Shown in pieces: positions 39,263 to 49,098 of a DNA stretch of 64,000 nt. The DNA comes from Bradyrhizobium cajani. Its GTDB lineage: Bacteria > Pseudomonadota > Alphaproteobacteria > Rhizobiales > Xanthobacteraceae. The stretch is taken from the NCBI RefSeq assembly GCF_009759665.1, contig NZ_WQNE01000006.1, positions 1 to 64,000 on the forward strand, read 5' to 3'. Both the position numbers and the translations under genes were made by a program. The first letter of the stretch is position 1, and every line of letters starts with the position of its first letter. The notes beneath the pieces were generated by a model. The model ran no database searches and was not told where the DNA came from. It worked only from the letters and a program-made list of their open reading frames with translations.

Positions 39263-39533
39263 ATATCTCTCGATGCAGGATCGCTGTTCTTCCGTTCTGT
39301 GGCTCCAGCCCAGAGTGTGGAATATCCGCGGCGGAAACGGCCGGCCAAGCGGCAGGCTCGTCCATGAGGTCAAGCTCCATTGGGCAGCAGACTTACAGAC
39401 GCGGCAGCATATCCTATTCCTCCACTGGTGCGGCCGGCGCCGGCCTCACACCTGATCGGGAGATCAGCTCCTGCCGGTCAAGGATCTTGGCTAAATCAAC
39501 CAGCGGGTTTTGATCGCAAGCATTCAGATCGCC

Positions 39534-40634
39534 CTAGGCGTTATTGAGGATCTGTTCAAGCCGCGCGACCTCGCCTCGCAACATCTCGATAGCCGCGTCG
39601 CGGTTCTCCGAAACGTTCCAAGCAGTGTGGACCGGCTCTCCAGCGTGAGAGGGGCCGGATAATGCTCCGGCCTTGGTACTTCGCACATCCCACCAGGTTC
39701 GGAATATCCGGCGATAGAGTTCGGTTACCTCAGCTCCCCTATCCAGCACTCCGGCTTTCTGTGCCCGCAGCAGTTCCTGCTCATATCCGAGTTCTAGCAA
39801 AAGCTCAGCGCCGACCAAATCAGTCACGGTTTGCATCTCTTCGACGCTCAATTGAGATTGCCATGATTTGACAGAGCTTTCGTCGACGGCGTTTCGTTCC
39901 AAGATTTTTCGATCCCCAAAGCTGCTGGATCGAAGATAATCTGCTTGTCTCATCCCAGCCGATGCGACGGACGCTGGGTCACAGCCGAGCCCCTTCAACA
40001 GACGCCGGATTTCCTCGTCCGGGTGCGCCACGAGCAGTTCGTATTGCACGAACTGTGTCTGCGGGCGAGAGCGGTGCGCGGCGAGCTTGGGAAGGCCCAG
40101 AACCAAATCGGCGAGTGAAGTTATGATGACGTCGGGCAGACGGAGCATGAGATCGGCGAGACTGGAGACGCTAACAGAATGCTGGTTTTCTGTCCGCAGT
40201 GGGATCCCCCACGTCGATTTCAGTGAAGCGGCGATGGCATAGGGATTGCGCATCAGAAGGATGTGTGGTGCTTCGGGATAGACAGATTCAAGGAACTCAA
40301 GCACGGTCCAGTACCGTGGTGTCTTGTCTATGATGATGCGCTTGCCCGCGTCCGCCAGATACTGATCATATGCTGCATCGGCATAAGCGCGGCTGGCGAT
40401 CGTGCGATCTATCCGCCCCAGGAACTCCGAGGTCGCGGCCTTGATCAGTGAGCTGCCCGCCGGATGGCGCTGGTCCACCCTGCCAAATGCTTCAAGCGCC
40501 AGCATCAACCAGGGTTCAGGCGGAGCCACAATGTCTGGATGGTGCTGGAGCAAATGCGCCAAGAGTGTCGTCCCGGATCGTGGAATACCAAGAAGAAAGC
40601 ACACCGCAGGCGAACGGCCAAAACGCCCGCTCAT
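39534..40634 (-). CDS. PAPS-dependent sulfotransferase, not of the classical NodH sequence type
   Basis: A 366-residue protein with a 5'-phosphosulfate loop GIPRSGTTLLAHLL at residues 16-29, IIDKTPRYW, and a 3'-phosphate-binding segment PHILLMRNPYAIAASL. The family transfers sulfate from PAPS to carbohydrate or other hydroxyls. It lies upstream of nodP on the same strand (270 nt gap to the chosen nodP start) and probably shares its transcript. The N-terminus does not look like NodH as I remember it; NoeE-type fucose sulfotransferases are one alternative. Acceptor unknown. Confidence 0.82.
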   Translation of the reverse strand: MSGRFGRSPAVCFLLGIPRSGTTLLAHLLQHHPDIVAPPEPWLMLALEAFGRVDQRHPAGSSLIKAATSEFLGRIDRTIASRAYADAAYDQYLADAGKRIIIDKTPRYWTVLEFLESVYPEAPHILLMRNPYAIAASLKSTWGIPLRTENQHSVSVSSLADLMLRLPDVIITSLADLVLGLPKLAAHRSRPQTQFVQYELLVAHPDEEIRRLLKGLGCDPASVASAGMRQADYLRSSSFGDRKILERNAVDESSVKSWQSQLSVEEMQTVTDLVGAELLLELGYEQELLRAQKAGVLDRGAEVTELYRRIFRTWWDVRSTKAGALSGPSHAGEPVHTAWNVSENRDAAIEMLRGEVARLEQILNNA

Positions 40635-41364
40635 CGTTCAGACTCTCGTGCCTGAAAAGCAAAGCCTGCCGGCGCTCGCTCGATTGAGCGAAACAAAGCC
40701 AGCCGCGGGATCACATGGGCAGCCGCTTCCGTGCAAAGCATCAAAACGAGACAAGAATTTTGTCTAGCACTCACGAGTTAGATCCGTTCAGTTCGATCGA
40801 TCGGTGGGATCACCGAAATATAACTGCAATCGCCCCCTCGATTGCCCGACAGTTAAAACGACGTCAAGCGGCAGCTCAATCACACGAAGATCGATTGCGG
40901 ATATGGGAAGGTTGGAAAGAACTATACGTACGTTTGCCGAAGACCGCCCGCGGTACAGGAACGCTATTACGTGTAGTCATAAGTTGCCCGTTGCTGGGGC
41001 ATTGAAGCCGTAAATGCGACATGCACCTCGCTGAATATTCGGCAGACCGGCGAGCGCGGCAAAGAAGCAGCTCACATCGCGGACATCTCACTTGGCGACG
41101 CGCAGCTATCTTGTCAGCCGTGTCGATCCTACGCAACTTTGCCGTGCATACTGCCGTTGGTCCAAGACACTGAGCCATAGCTCCGGGGCGGTGACCTGCC
41201 GTCAGCTGCACCACGCCAGGGACACGATCTCGCAAGCCCATCCGTCCGAACTATACCAACTGTTTGATTTACCTGCTCTTGCAGCACTGCCGCCCGTTAA
41301 TCGGCGCTAAGGACGGTTGTAAAGGACGGAACCTGGCTTAAGATGGCTGATCCAGCAAGCGCGC
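40635..41364. other. Region upstream of the sulfotransferase
   Basis: Small plus-strand ORFs have no domain. No convincing nod box found. Presumably promoter DNA plus erosion. Confidence 0.45.
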
Positions 41365-41830
41365 TTGGCCGCATCTATACTGACGGAAACGAGATTGTCC
41401 GGCCGATCACGTGGGAGAGCCATTGTGCTGGCCATCACTGGGCCACGGTGGGCGATCCTGATGGCGGTGACCTATTTGGGCAGAGAAAAAAGGGTTGTAC
41501 CGGCCAATCTGGTGTCACGATTGATGCACGTCGACTCTTCCTTCGTGATGACCCACTCAAAGTTGCTAGAGAAAAACGGTGCTGCGGCATAAGTCCTCCG
41601 CAAACGATGACCTGATCCTGCAGATGTCGCTGACGGCCAAAACGCGCAACCATCTCGCGACTTTGGCGCCACGACAGACAGCGCAGGATGAGCTCACTTT
41701 TGATGAAAGCGGCATTGACCGATCAAGCGAGTTCATTGCCAAGGCTGCTACAGTGAGACATCGCCTGGAATGGGCCGGCTCTGGCATTCAGAAGACCAAA
41801 CGCACGACTGTCAGAAATGGAGCTCGCTAA
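41365..41830 (+). pseudogene. MarR-family regulator, frameshifted
   Basis: The frame from 41365 contains AITGPRWAILMAVTYLGREK, then NLVSRLMHVDSSFVMTHSKLLEKNG, the MarR winged-helix recognition region. It runs out at about 41590. The overlapping frame continues SSANDDLILQMSLTAKTRN and AFEF-like helical residues to 41830. One indel around 41580 splits it. The N-terminal dimerisation helix is weak. Confidence 0.62.
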
Positions 41831-41894
41831 CCATGAGTCGCCCATTCTTCGAATATGTCTTGAGGCAGCGCGGTCGAAGGTGGTTGTGGTCCGT

Positions 41895-42053
41895 TCACAA
41901 CGCCGACGGCGCGCAGGTGATGACGGGTTCAGGACACTGCACAATCGATGGCGCGTCCGCCAACGTGGTTCCCTCCCGGATAAGCTTTCCGGTCTCGTCC
42001 ACCGCACATACCGCAACGGAATTCAGCGAAACATCGAGGCCGACGTAGATCAT
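41895..42053 (-). pseudogene. N-terminal fragment of an IS110-family transposase
   Basis: From ATG 42053: MIYVGLDVSLNSVAVCAVDE, then GKLIREGTTL, the start of the IS110 RuvC-like domain with the first catalytic Asp (GLDVS). It is cut after about 40 residues. The upstream stretch 42054-42250 may be the left end of that element. Confidence 0.65.
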
Positions 42054-42649
42054 GGCTTCTCTCCTTTCCGGATGGAGTTGGTCCATGATCGTCAGCCAAA
42101 ACGTGCCGCGCGGCAAATCGGTCAGGCGATCGGGACCGAATACCCCATCTCTTCCGAAAAGCGCCTGCGCTTCATGCTCTGGTCCTTGTCGTGGGCCAGA
42201 ACGAACTTCAAACTGGATTAAGCCCGTGGGGAAAGGTCAATTTGGCTAAAGCGGTCAGCCGATGAGTTCGGCCCACCGCGGCCAAGACTGTCTCGCCGAA
42301 GCTGAAGAAGCTGCGGGCCGAACGGATGCTAGATTCGGCCCTATGGGAGTTCGTTTAAGACTGGTTAGCTTCTCGGAAGCTAACGCGCCTAGGACTGGGC
42401 GTTTTGGCCCCATCGCATGCGTGCAGGGACCGAGCCTTTGGTGTTTTATCTTTTGGGCTAAGAGTATCTCTTCACTCGCGATCATACATCGCTAGCGGCC
42501 GTCGAAAGCGCCTTCCAAAAACACTTGATCAAAGATGAGGATGCGTTGGGGCCCGTTCCGCGACGTTGAAGGCCATCCAGCACGTGCGTGAAACTCTCTC
42601 TCAGCGCGGATCGGCAAAGCTATTTTGCGACAAAGTTTCTATGACCAAA
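42054..42649. other. Probable IS-end DNA and unassigned sequence
   Basis: No gene. The part next to the IS110 fragment is likely its left non-coding end. No inverted repeats located. Confidence 0.35.
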
Positions 42650-42672
42650 GAGGGCGGCCCGCAAGCCGCCCT
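42650..42672 (-). terminator. Candidate rho-independent terminator after the small basic protein gene
   Basis: A perfect 8-bp stem (AGGGCGGC...GCCGCCCT, 42651-42658 with 42665-42672) 28 nt past the stop at 42700. On the minus strand it is followed only by CTTTGG, so the T-run is poor. Confidence 0.4.
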
Positions 42673-42699
42673 ACCGCGCCATTAGCCAGATGCTCAAAA

Positions 42700-42885
42700 T
42701 TACCGCTGATGTCCGAGTCCAATTCCGAGATTTAAGGCCTTCTGGCGCAGCGCGCCGGCGCTGCGTCTGGTCATTTTTGCTATTTTTATGACCGGGGTCC
42801 GAGCCTTCGAATGGACTTTGAGCTCTTTGATATCAGCCTTCGTCCACTCGCGCCGCTTGACGCGTTTCTTTGTTGCTTTTTTCAC
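42700..42885 (-). CDS. Small basic Myb/SANT-like protein (61 aa)
   Basis: The GTG start at 42885 is chosen because AAGGAG lies 8 nt upstream; a longer frame reaches 42921. The protein reads VKKATKKRVKRREWTKADI, then helical residues and MTRRSAGALRQKALNLGI. The W-T-x-x-D-x-x-x-L and R-R-S-x-x-x-L-R-x-x-A pattern resembles a SANT/Myb-like helix-turn-helix common in small bradyrhizobial proteins. Possibly DNA binding. Confidence 0.65.
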   Translation of the reverse strand: MKKATKKRVKRREWTKADIKELKVHSKARTPVIKIAKMTRRSAGALRQKALNLGIGLGHQR

Positions 42886-43636
42886 GATGAATGCTCCTTC
42901 TGAGAAGAGCGCTTGTAACATAGTTTTTTCGCAGCGACGACCGTAAAAAAAGGGCCATCATCGGAACTCGCGCCAGGTATTAGCTCGGTCATGCTTTCGG
43001 AAGACAAGGCGTCTGGACCCTAGTGCAGCTGTGGAATTGTAAACTTCGTACAGCCTCTGTGTAGAGAGGATTCGTTACAATTGAATGCTCAATCGACGCC
43101 TTTCTATTCGAAGCGAAGCACGTAGACTAACATGTTCTGGAATGAGCAAGCCAATCGCGATGAACCTGAACAGCTGCATCTCGGGTAGGCGTGATTTGTA
43201 TTAAGCCTAGAGTGATCAAACATCGAGGCCCTGAGAGACATCGGGGCGGTCTCTTGGTCACCTTATGACGATTAGCGCGCTCGTTATCTAAACGCCAGAG
43301 CTCCCTTCGGGCGTGCGCGAATACTAGATCGGTCAGGGCTTCGTGTCGGTGGTTCGGGCTCGGCTCAACGCGTCGGAGTGCACGAAGACATCAGCTCCAC
43401 CATTCCTTAGGTTGGATGAAGCCATATCATCCCTTGGTCGCGTTGAACCACTTCACAGTACGAATAGCCACTGCATTTATATCCAAACTGAACTTGCGCA
43501 ATCTAGTCCGCGTACGTGGCCATCAGCAAGGGATTGAGCGGCAAGCCGTCACGCCGATAGCCCTTCGTGCTCTAGCGCTTGCCGGCGAGCGCTTTCTGCG
43601 CGCGCTCGTTCGTAGCTGCGAAGACACCAGGGGCGG
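42886..43636. other. Intergenic, nothing recognised
   Basis: No domain-bearing ORF, no repeat. Confidence 0.45.
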
Positions 43637-43954
43637 CTACTCATCTTCTCGCTCTTGAGCGATCTCCCGCTTAACCTGACCCTGCATAGTACCCACATCT
43701 ACAAATTCGAGCCTTTCAAGAGTCTTCCTTCCCTCGTCGGTGATAATCCAGCACCCGGCCTCTCGCTCGATCAGCCTTTGGCCAAAAATATCGAGTCGGG
43801 GCGCTCGGCTCGCGATGCGCTCCATACGCGCCGGCCACTCTGGGCCGCTGCTGTAATAAATGGCCAAATGCTGTTTAACGACTTGGATGCTCGCCCGTCC
43901 GTGCGGCTGGCCGGCAAGTATCTTCAGTATGGACAGCTGAAAACTCACGCGCAC
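43637..43954 (-). CDS. Winged-helix-like hypothetical protein (103-105 aa)
   Basis: A GTG start (43954, or 43948). The protein has VSFQLSILKILAGQPHGRAS as a first helix pair, APRLDIFGQRLIERE as a probable recognition helix, and WIITDEGRKTLERLEF as a beta-wing and terminal helix. This is a winged-helix layout as in Mrr-N-like domains. It is intact here; a weak relic may exist at 4895. Unknown role, perhaps DNA binding. Confidence 0.6.
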   Translation of the reverse strand: MRVSFQLSILKILAGQPHGRASIQVVKQHLAIYYSSGPEWPARMERIASRAPRLDIFGQRLIEREAGCWIITDEGRKTLERLEFVDVGTMQGQVKREIAQEREDE

Positions 43955-44165
43955 ACGCCATTGAGTCGAGGAAAAGCTCCATAATACTTATCCTGAGGGA
44001 AGCCGCAGCGCGATGCGCGGCTTTTCAAAAGAAAACTTGCGCCATAAGCCTAATGAAGCAGAGTACCCGCCCGCCGTCGACGCGGTAAGCAAGGTTCTCG
44101 ACGGCATCGGCGACATCCTGCCCAGAGTGTTTTGAAGAATGGGTCAGCGGAGATAGCCGCGTTGG

Positions 44166-44384
44166 CTACGCGTGTGACGAGGTCTCGACTGCCGTCTTCG
44201 ACCGATTCGATATCAAACTACGTCGGTGGTAACCGCGCTGTTGCACATCTTGGCGAATAACATCGCTCACTGAACGCACCGCCCGCTTCTTTCGCTTCCA
44301 ACTGCCGGCCAACCCCGCAGGGATCGCAAACCCTTGCGGAACGACCAAAAGATCGCGTCTTCCGTTCACATAAATATCGAACAT
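44166..44384 (-). CDS. Small hypothetical protein (72 aa)
   Basis: ATG 44384 with GAGGGA about 6 nt upstream. It begins MFDIYVNGRRDLLVVPQGFA and has a basic middle (SWKRKKRAVRSVSDVIRQD). The N-terminal part reads as a short beta-rich unit. It resembles small proteins often found in Bradyrhizobium; no function known. Confidence 0.6.
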   Translation of the reverse strand: MFDIYVNGRRDLLVVPQGFAIPAGLAGSWKRKKRAVRSVSDVIRQDVQQRGYHRRSLISNRSKTAVETSSHA

Positions 44385-45157
44385 GTCGTCCCTCGGTTGA
44401 CACCAGCGTAGATTTCCGGTTCATACATTTGGTGACATCGAAGCAACAGTTGCGCTTAAAGACTACGCGAGTTGTCTCCGGATTTCGCCCGCACTTGAGA
44501 GTGAACGGCGCAATCTCGCTTCTTCTTCACGTGCTCCACATTGCCGAGAATACAGGAGCCTTCGCGCGCGCCTTCTTGTCGCTAACAGATTCCATTTCTC
44601 TGGGCGTCGTTCAAGGCAAAAAGCCTTGCAGGCGACCGTCGGATCGATAACGAGCCGGTGAACTGAATTGTCCTTTAGACAGAGGCCTGATCTGTGATGC
44701 GACGGACTTTTGTCGCTCGGACGAATTTGATTGAATATTTGTCTGCCGTGGCAATTCTCTTTTGTTCTGAGTTTATCCCTGACCACCGCGCGATCGAATC
44801 GTACTCGGATGCTGATGTTACAATGTACGTGAGGACCGTCGCGGGCGCGATGGTCCCGACGGACGCGAACGTGTTCACGTCCCAACTAACCGCCCGTTCA
44901 TAGCGGCTATTGAGGATGACGGCGACACTGGCAGGCTGGCGGCGAAAGTGAGCAATCCGCAGAAGGTAAACGCCGGATCGTATTCCCATCGCCGCCAAAC
45001 GGCGAGTACAGACATAAGGGCTGTCGTGGATTTCGCGGCGGCAATGAGGCTTGTCCTGTGTCGGCCTTCTTCGAATGTGGGCATGCTCAGGAGTCAAAGC
45101 TCTTCGGCGAGGAACTGTTGAGCGCAGTCAATCACGAAAGCGCAGCGGGAGGATATC
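44385..45157. other. Intergenic, two uncertain ORFs
   Basis: Opposed frames at 44694-44903 (plus) and 44675-45097 (minus) are both open, and neither has a domain. The plus frame begins MRRTFVARTNLIEYLSAVAI, with a possible hydrophobic helix. Not supported enough to call. Confidence 0.35.
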
Positions 45158-45450
45158 TCACGATCGAGCGCGCAGGGTCTGTTCATTCGGGCAGTCTTTG
45201 AGTGGACTTGCATGGTTGTGCCTCTCGAGGTTGGCGGCGCAGAGGACTTTGGTCTGACATAGGCCGCTCACCCGCTGCAGATCGCGCAATACGTCTCCAT
45301 AGCGGCAGCAAGCGCGTTCTCGGAACACCCGGCAAGCGCGAGGCGCTTCCTGAGCTGTTCAGGAGAGCGCGCTCTTTGCGCCATGGTTTGAAAGGCAGAT
45401 GCGGACAGATTAAGGTCACGTGCGATCGCATCGATGTGCTGCGGGCTCAA
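45158..45450 (-). pseudogene. DUF6455-type protein, frameshifted
   Basis: The frame from 45450 reads MSPQHIDAIARDLNLSASAF and RARSPEQLRKRLALAG. Near 45300 it goes out of frame, where the adjacent frame continues GDVLRDLQRVSGLCQTKVLC, the Cys-containing end typical of DUF6455. One indel explains the break. Function of the family unknown. Confidence 0.5.
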
Positions 45451-45860
45451 GTAAGGCCGGTTCGGATGTCCGGGACAGGCTCGCGCGCAACCGGCTGAGT
45501 AAATGCCTTAACCGCAGATTGGCCAACCACGCATACCCTTTGAGACAGCCATGGCTGCCAGATGCAGACTTGTTCTTGTCACGAATCAAACGAGACCGAT
45601 TTGTGGGAGCGGATCCTTCGATTTGGTTGGCCCTGCCGGTACGACGCTTTACGGAGCGCTGCAGAGCCAGTTGGGCGGCAGGCGGAAAACCCTCCAGCGA
45701 GGTCCACCAGGTGTCGTGAGACAATAGGGCGCTCGCCGATTTGACGCCAGCATCACCAGTTGTTCTTGAATCGACGGTCGACGCGACCCTGCCCGGGATC
45801 ACGCTTAGATTACAGATTGACCCACAATCCAATTCGCAGACTCCCTCCGCCAAAGTCAAG
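45451..45860. other. Intergenic, nothing recognised
   Basis: No domain-bearing ORF or RNA structure seen. Confidence 0.45.
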
Positions 45861-46088
45861 CTAACCAGCCCATGCCGGCGGCAATGCAGGCGGGGTTCGG
45901 AGCTCTATCACATCGGCGAAGACGGTCCAGTCGCGGACACTCTTTTGCTTGCAGAAATCGCTCTCCGCCTGCTGTGCAGCAGCGCACACCGAGGCGGCAT
46001 CGACCTTGAACGTCGCCTGACAGGCACGATGTTCGTGCCCGGTATCGTCACAGACGGTCTTGATGAACCGAACATTAAATGAAGGCAT
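45861..46088 (-). CDS. Small hypothetical protein (75 aa)
   Basis: MPSFNVRFIKTVCDDTGHEH, with AAGAGGA about 5 nt before the ATG. The pattern of alternating strands then helix (ASVCAAAQQAESDFCKQK) and three cysteines suggests a small alpha/beta fold. It looks like a genuine rhizobial small protein, but no function is known. Confidence 0.62.
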   Translation of the reverse strand: MPSFNVRFIKTVCDDTGHEHRACQATFKVDAASVCAAAQQAESDFCKQKSVRDWTVFADVIELRTPPALPPAWAG

Positions 46089-46472
46089 GGCATCCTCTTC
46101 TTGTGGGTTTGCTTATCCACCATTCTGCCATTCGCTCCACAAGAGTATTTGATCTGCCTCAAGCGGCATCCCCAACCGGTTGTCCGCTCCTCCATCGAGA
46201 TAAGGTCGAAACTTTGGCAGCGCGACTCGAGCGCTCCTGTTGTCGCGCAGACCACGCGGCCTCTACTTTTCCAGCTTGGCGGATCGCACTCTGTTTTGCG
46301 CCGAGGGATAACACCTTCTGGTCTGCTCATGCCCTCGACTGACAAAATTGAACGACCGATGACTCGAGGAACGTCTGAAGAGACGACGCATGCGCCGTCA
46401 CGCCCGAGATGCCGGCTATTGATCTCTGTCGATCCATACTCAACCGATGGCAATATTGAGAGGCCGCTAACT
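46089..46472. other. Intergenic, nothing recognised
   Basis: Plus-strand ORFs here lack domains. Confidence 0.4.
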
Positions 46473-46703
46473 TTACACGCGATACTTGGTGATCTCACGA
46501 GGCATTGCCGCAAACACCAGGTCGTCGCGCCAATCACTGAGCAGAGCCATTTCTGAGGCGCGCCGGCGGCCGAAGCAATCGATGGCGAGACCTATGCGCA
46601 CGTGATCGTGGGCCAAGATGAGGCAAACTGCCCCTGCGGCCGCGACAGCACAGCCGATGATCACGCTTGTCGCAGCCAAAGTTTCGATGAGCCCACGGCT
46701 CAA
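46473..46703 (-). CDS. Possible single-span membrane protein (76 aa)
   Basis: A TTG-started frame with one clear hydrophobic helix (SVIIGCAVAAAGAVCLILAH) followed by a polar tail. The frame is open about 25 codons further upstream. No ribosome site found; it may be a relic. Confidence 0.3.
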   Translation of the reverse strand: MSRGLIETLAATSVIIGCAVAAAGAVCLILAHDHVRIGLAIDCFGRRRASEMALLSDWRDDLVFAAMPREITKYRV

Positions 46704-47070
46704 GACTTCAGCGCCAAAGCCTTTGGCTGGGATCTGCCCGGCAAGGCCACCGGCATTGCGAGGCGAGCGATCAATTGACCATCCGCTTGCCGGCTATCGC
46801 AAACATTGAGGACAAATGCCGTCGTGGCCCATTCGCGAGCGGCACGCCTCAAATCAACCCCGCTACACGCTGGCGCGTTGCGGACCAACGCGAGGCCCTC
46901 GCGGATCGCCCGACTTGGGACATGTTGCCAGCCAACGCGGGCCTGTGGGGCTCGCAGCAGCCGCTCGAGCTCGGCCATTCTGGATGCGCATCAGCTCTTT
47001 TTTGACCTGTATCAAATACTGCGGCGACTGCCTACTGATAGAAGTGAGCTTCCCGTCCAAGGTCACACAC
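46704..47070. other. Intergenic, nothing recognised
   Basis: Minus-strand frame 46700-46978 begins MAELERLLRAPQARVGWQHV, helical in character, but no family. Confidence 0.35.
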
Positions 47071-47271
47071 ATGGCAGAAAGAAAGACTTGGCGCCCCATC
47101 ATCTTTTCATGTCCAGATACCGGCGACCGAGTTCAAGGACTGCCGGACGTCCCCGAGCCGCGTGCCGATGACCTACACACAAGAACCTGCGCCGCGTGCG
47201 AAGGCGTCCACTTCATCGACCCGCGGACGGGCGCGATGATCGGCGCTGAGATCGGCGCCGAGCGCAGCTAG
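47071..47271 (+). CDS. Small Cys-containing hypothetical protein (66 aa)
   Basis: From ATG 47071: MAERKTWRPIIFSCPDTGDR, then TRTCAACEGVHFIDPRTGAM. One Cys near residue 14 and a CAAC pair near 43-46 suggest a small zinc-ribbon-type fold, of a kind common in rhizobia. A weak AAGG lies upstream. Confidence 0.6.
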   Translation: MAERKTWRPIIFSCPDTGDRVQGLPDVPEPRADDLHTRTCAACEGVHFIDPRTGAMIGAEIGAERS

Positions 47272-47424
47272 GCTCATCCGAATGGTGTCAAGCGAGTTCC
47301 GGCGTCTTAGGGTTCTCGTGGATGCCGCCCCGCTCACAAGGGCGCGGCTGACGTCATCACAACCCAATGCCCCACGTTGACGCCGTGGGACAAAGAGATT
47401 TCACACCAACGAAGGGTGTTCGAC

Positions 47425-47745
47425 ATGACAGACCACGGGGACATTCGTCCCGCCGCCGGCCAGATCGCGGCAGCGGCAGTCCAGTTCAACTTCTGCAGAA
47501 CAGCGTTTAATACCAAGCGCCGAGAACCTGAGCTGATCCAGATCGATTCGACCGAGGCCCGGGAGTTGTTTCGCAGCGCCAATCCTAATATTTCGGGTGG
47601 CGAGCCGATCATGTCCCGGCATGATAGGTTCAACGGCGCCACGGCCGATAAAACCCCGGCCGCGGCTGGCGCAATGGGGACCACGCCGCCTGGGCAATAT
47701 TGGGCTGAGCCTGCTCGCGCGGCGGCCAAGCCATCTCCTGTGTAG
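47425..47745 (+). CDS. Doubtful hypothetical ORF (106 aa)
   Basis: ATG 47425, MTDHGDIRPAAGQIAAAAVQ; polar, Ala/Pro-rich tail. The minus strand is also open here. No domain and no good ribosome site. Confidence 0.25.
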   Translation: MTDHGDIRPAAGQIAAAAVQFNFCRTAFNTKRREPELIQIDSTEARELFRSANPNISGGEPIMSRHDRFNGATADKTPAAAGAMGTTPPGQYWAEPARAAAKPSPV

Positions 47746-47764
47746 TTCAGAAGGTTGCCTGAAT

Positions 47765-48016
47765 TTGTCAGCCTACAGCGATGAACACCGCCCAAGATCT
47801 ACTGGCGACCTGACCTGGGAGCGGGTCGAAACGGCGCCGCCCTTTGATCAGGATCTGGAGATTGCCGTGATCGAGGGGAATGCCATTCACCGGGTGGTCT
47901 TTCCTTGCCGCCGGGCCTTCGGCGGCTGGATCAAGGCCAAGTCCGGAGAACACGTAGCCGTGCAGCCGACGCACTGGCGCATATGGCCAGATGGCGGCGG
48001 CCGTCTTTCACAATAG
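47765..48016 (+). CDS. Small hypothetical protein (83 aa), beta-rich
   Basis: Frame from a possible TTG 47765. It contains LTWERVETAPPFDQDLEIAV, then HRVVFPCRRAFGGWIKAKSG and PTHWRIWP. This is a regular pattern of beta strands ending in an H-W-R motif, as in small rhizobial proteins of unknown function. The start is unsure because the frame is open to 47597. Confidence 0.5.
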   Translation: MSAYSDEHRPRSTGDLTWERVETAPPFDQDLEIAVIEGNAIHRVVFPCRRAFGGWIKAKSGEHVAVQPTHWRIWPDGGGRLSQ

Positions 48017-48082
48017 ATTGGTGTGAGCTGAGGCGCGTTCTGCTCCGGTGGCCCTCGTGGGAAACAATGTAGAGTCGATCGA

Positions 48083-48496
48083 ATGAGAGGGTCTACCAGG
48101 AAGCATGTCGGACCACATCTGGTAAGGCTATGGCACTGCCGCGGCAGCCGCCGCGCTTCCTCTCGTGCTGTCGTGGACAATGTCCAGATGCAGAAGGTCG
48201 CGCTGGACCTGATACGCAATGCAATGGAGGCCATGGCTTCCTGCCCGCGCGGCGAAGTTGCTGTCGACAGGTTTACAGTTGCTCATAAGGACCCCGGCAT
48301 CAGCGCTGATATCGCCGACCGACTGTTCCAGCCCTTTGTCACGACCAAAAGGCATGGCATGGGTGTGGGGCTATCAATCTGCCGGACGATCATCGAGTCA
48401 CATGGCGGCCATATCGTCGCGCAAGCAAAACCGGGTGGCAGCGCGATCCTTCAGTTCACCGCGCCGTTTGTGGAGCTTAGCGAAGGGACAGCATGA
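48083..48496 (+). pseudogene. FixL-like sensor kinase, C-terminal ATPase remnant
   Basis: From about 48170 the frame shows VQMQKVALDLIRNAMEAMAS (N box), a shortened segment KDPGISADIADRLFQPFVTTK (G1/F boxes) and GMGVGLSICRTIIESHGGHI (G2 box). It is closest in style to FixL. The PAS/heme domain, the phospho-accepting His region and the residues between N and G1 are missing, so it cannot be a working kinase. Its stop overlaps the fixJ-like ATG (ATGA), preserving the original operon join. Confidence 0.8.
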
Positions 48497-49098
48497 TTGG
48501 GCGGCGCATTCTTGTGATCGACGATGACGCCGCAATGCGGGACTCGCTCGCGTTTCTTCTTGATGTTAACGGTTTCTACGTAGCAACCTATGAGACGGCG
48601 ACCGCGTTTCTTAATGACGTCGCGAGCGGTCCAGTTGATTGCATTGTGTCGGACATCCGCATGCCGGGTATGAGCGGTCTCGAGCTAGTCGGTAAAGTGA
48701 AGGCCAATCGCGTCAACTGCCCCGTCGTCTTGATAACTGGTCATAGCGACGTATCGCTCGCAGTCGAAGCGATGAAAGCGGGTGCGGTCGACTTCCTCGA
48801 GAAGCCGTTCGTGGAGGAGGTGCTATTGCGTGCGATCAATAGTGCTTTGGAAGCGCGGCCAACAAAACCAGCCGATGACGCAGCAAAACTCCAGGCGGAA
48901 GCCCGCCTCGCGGGCCTCTCGTCGCGCGAGCGTGACGTCCTGCAGGGACTATTAGCCGGCAAGATTAACAAGGTGATCGCCCATGATCTCGGCATCAGTC
49001 CCAGGACAGTCGAGGTTTACCGTGCAAACCTCATGGCCAAGACAAGTGTCCGCAGCATGTCCGAGTTGATGCGGATCGCCATTACGGCGGGACTCTAG
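48493..49098 (+). CDS. fixJ: FixJ-family response regulator
   Basis: A 201-residue two-domain regulator. The receiver domain has acidic residues D10-D12, phospho-acceptor D54 in IVSDIRMPGM, and the K of FLEKPF. The C-terminal LuxR-type HTH shows LSSRERDVLQGLLAG, NKVIAHDLGISPRTVEVYRA and a terminal MSELMRIAI. Length and sequence style match FixJ, which with FixL activates microaerobic and nitrogen-fixation genes. The partner kinase here is truncated, so this copy would need cross-phosphorylation by another kinase. Probably a second, symbiosis-region copy. Confidence 0.88.
   Translation: MIGRRILVIDDDAAMRDSLAFLLDVNGFYVATYETATAFLNDVASGPVDCIVSDIRMPGMSGLELVGKVKANRVNCPVVLITGHSDVSLAVEAMKAGAVDFLEKPFVEEVLLRAINSALEARPTKPADDAAKLQAEARLAGLSSRERDVLQGLLAGKINKVIAHDLGISPRTVEVYRANLMAKTSVRSMSELMRIAITAGL

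Noticed and set aside
39263..39373. 37-residue N-terminal extension of nodP
   Set aside because: The family begins at [16 protein letters not shown] and the total length from there is the standard 299 residues.
40635..40860. nod box upstream of the sulfotransferase-nodP-nodQ genes
   Set aside because: TCGATTGAGCGAAACAAA at about 40679 shares a few bases, but the 47-bp repeat structure with its ATC-N9-GAT motifs is not there.
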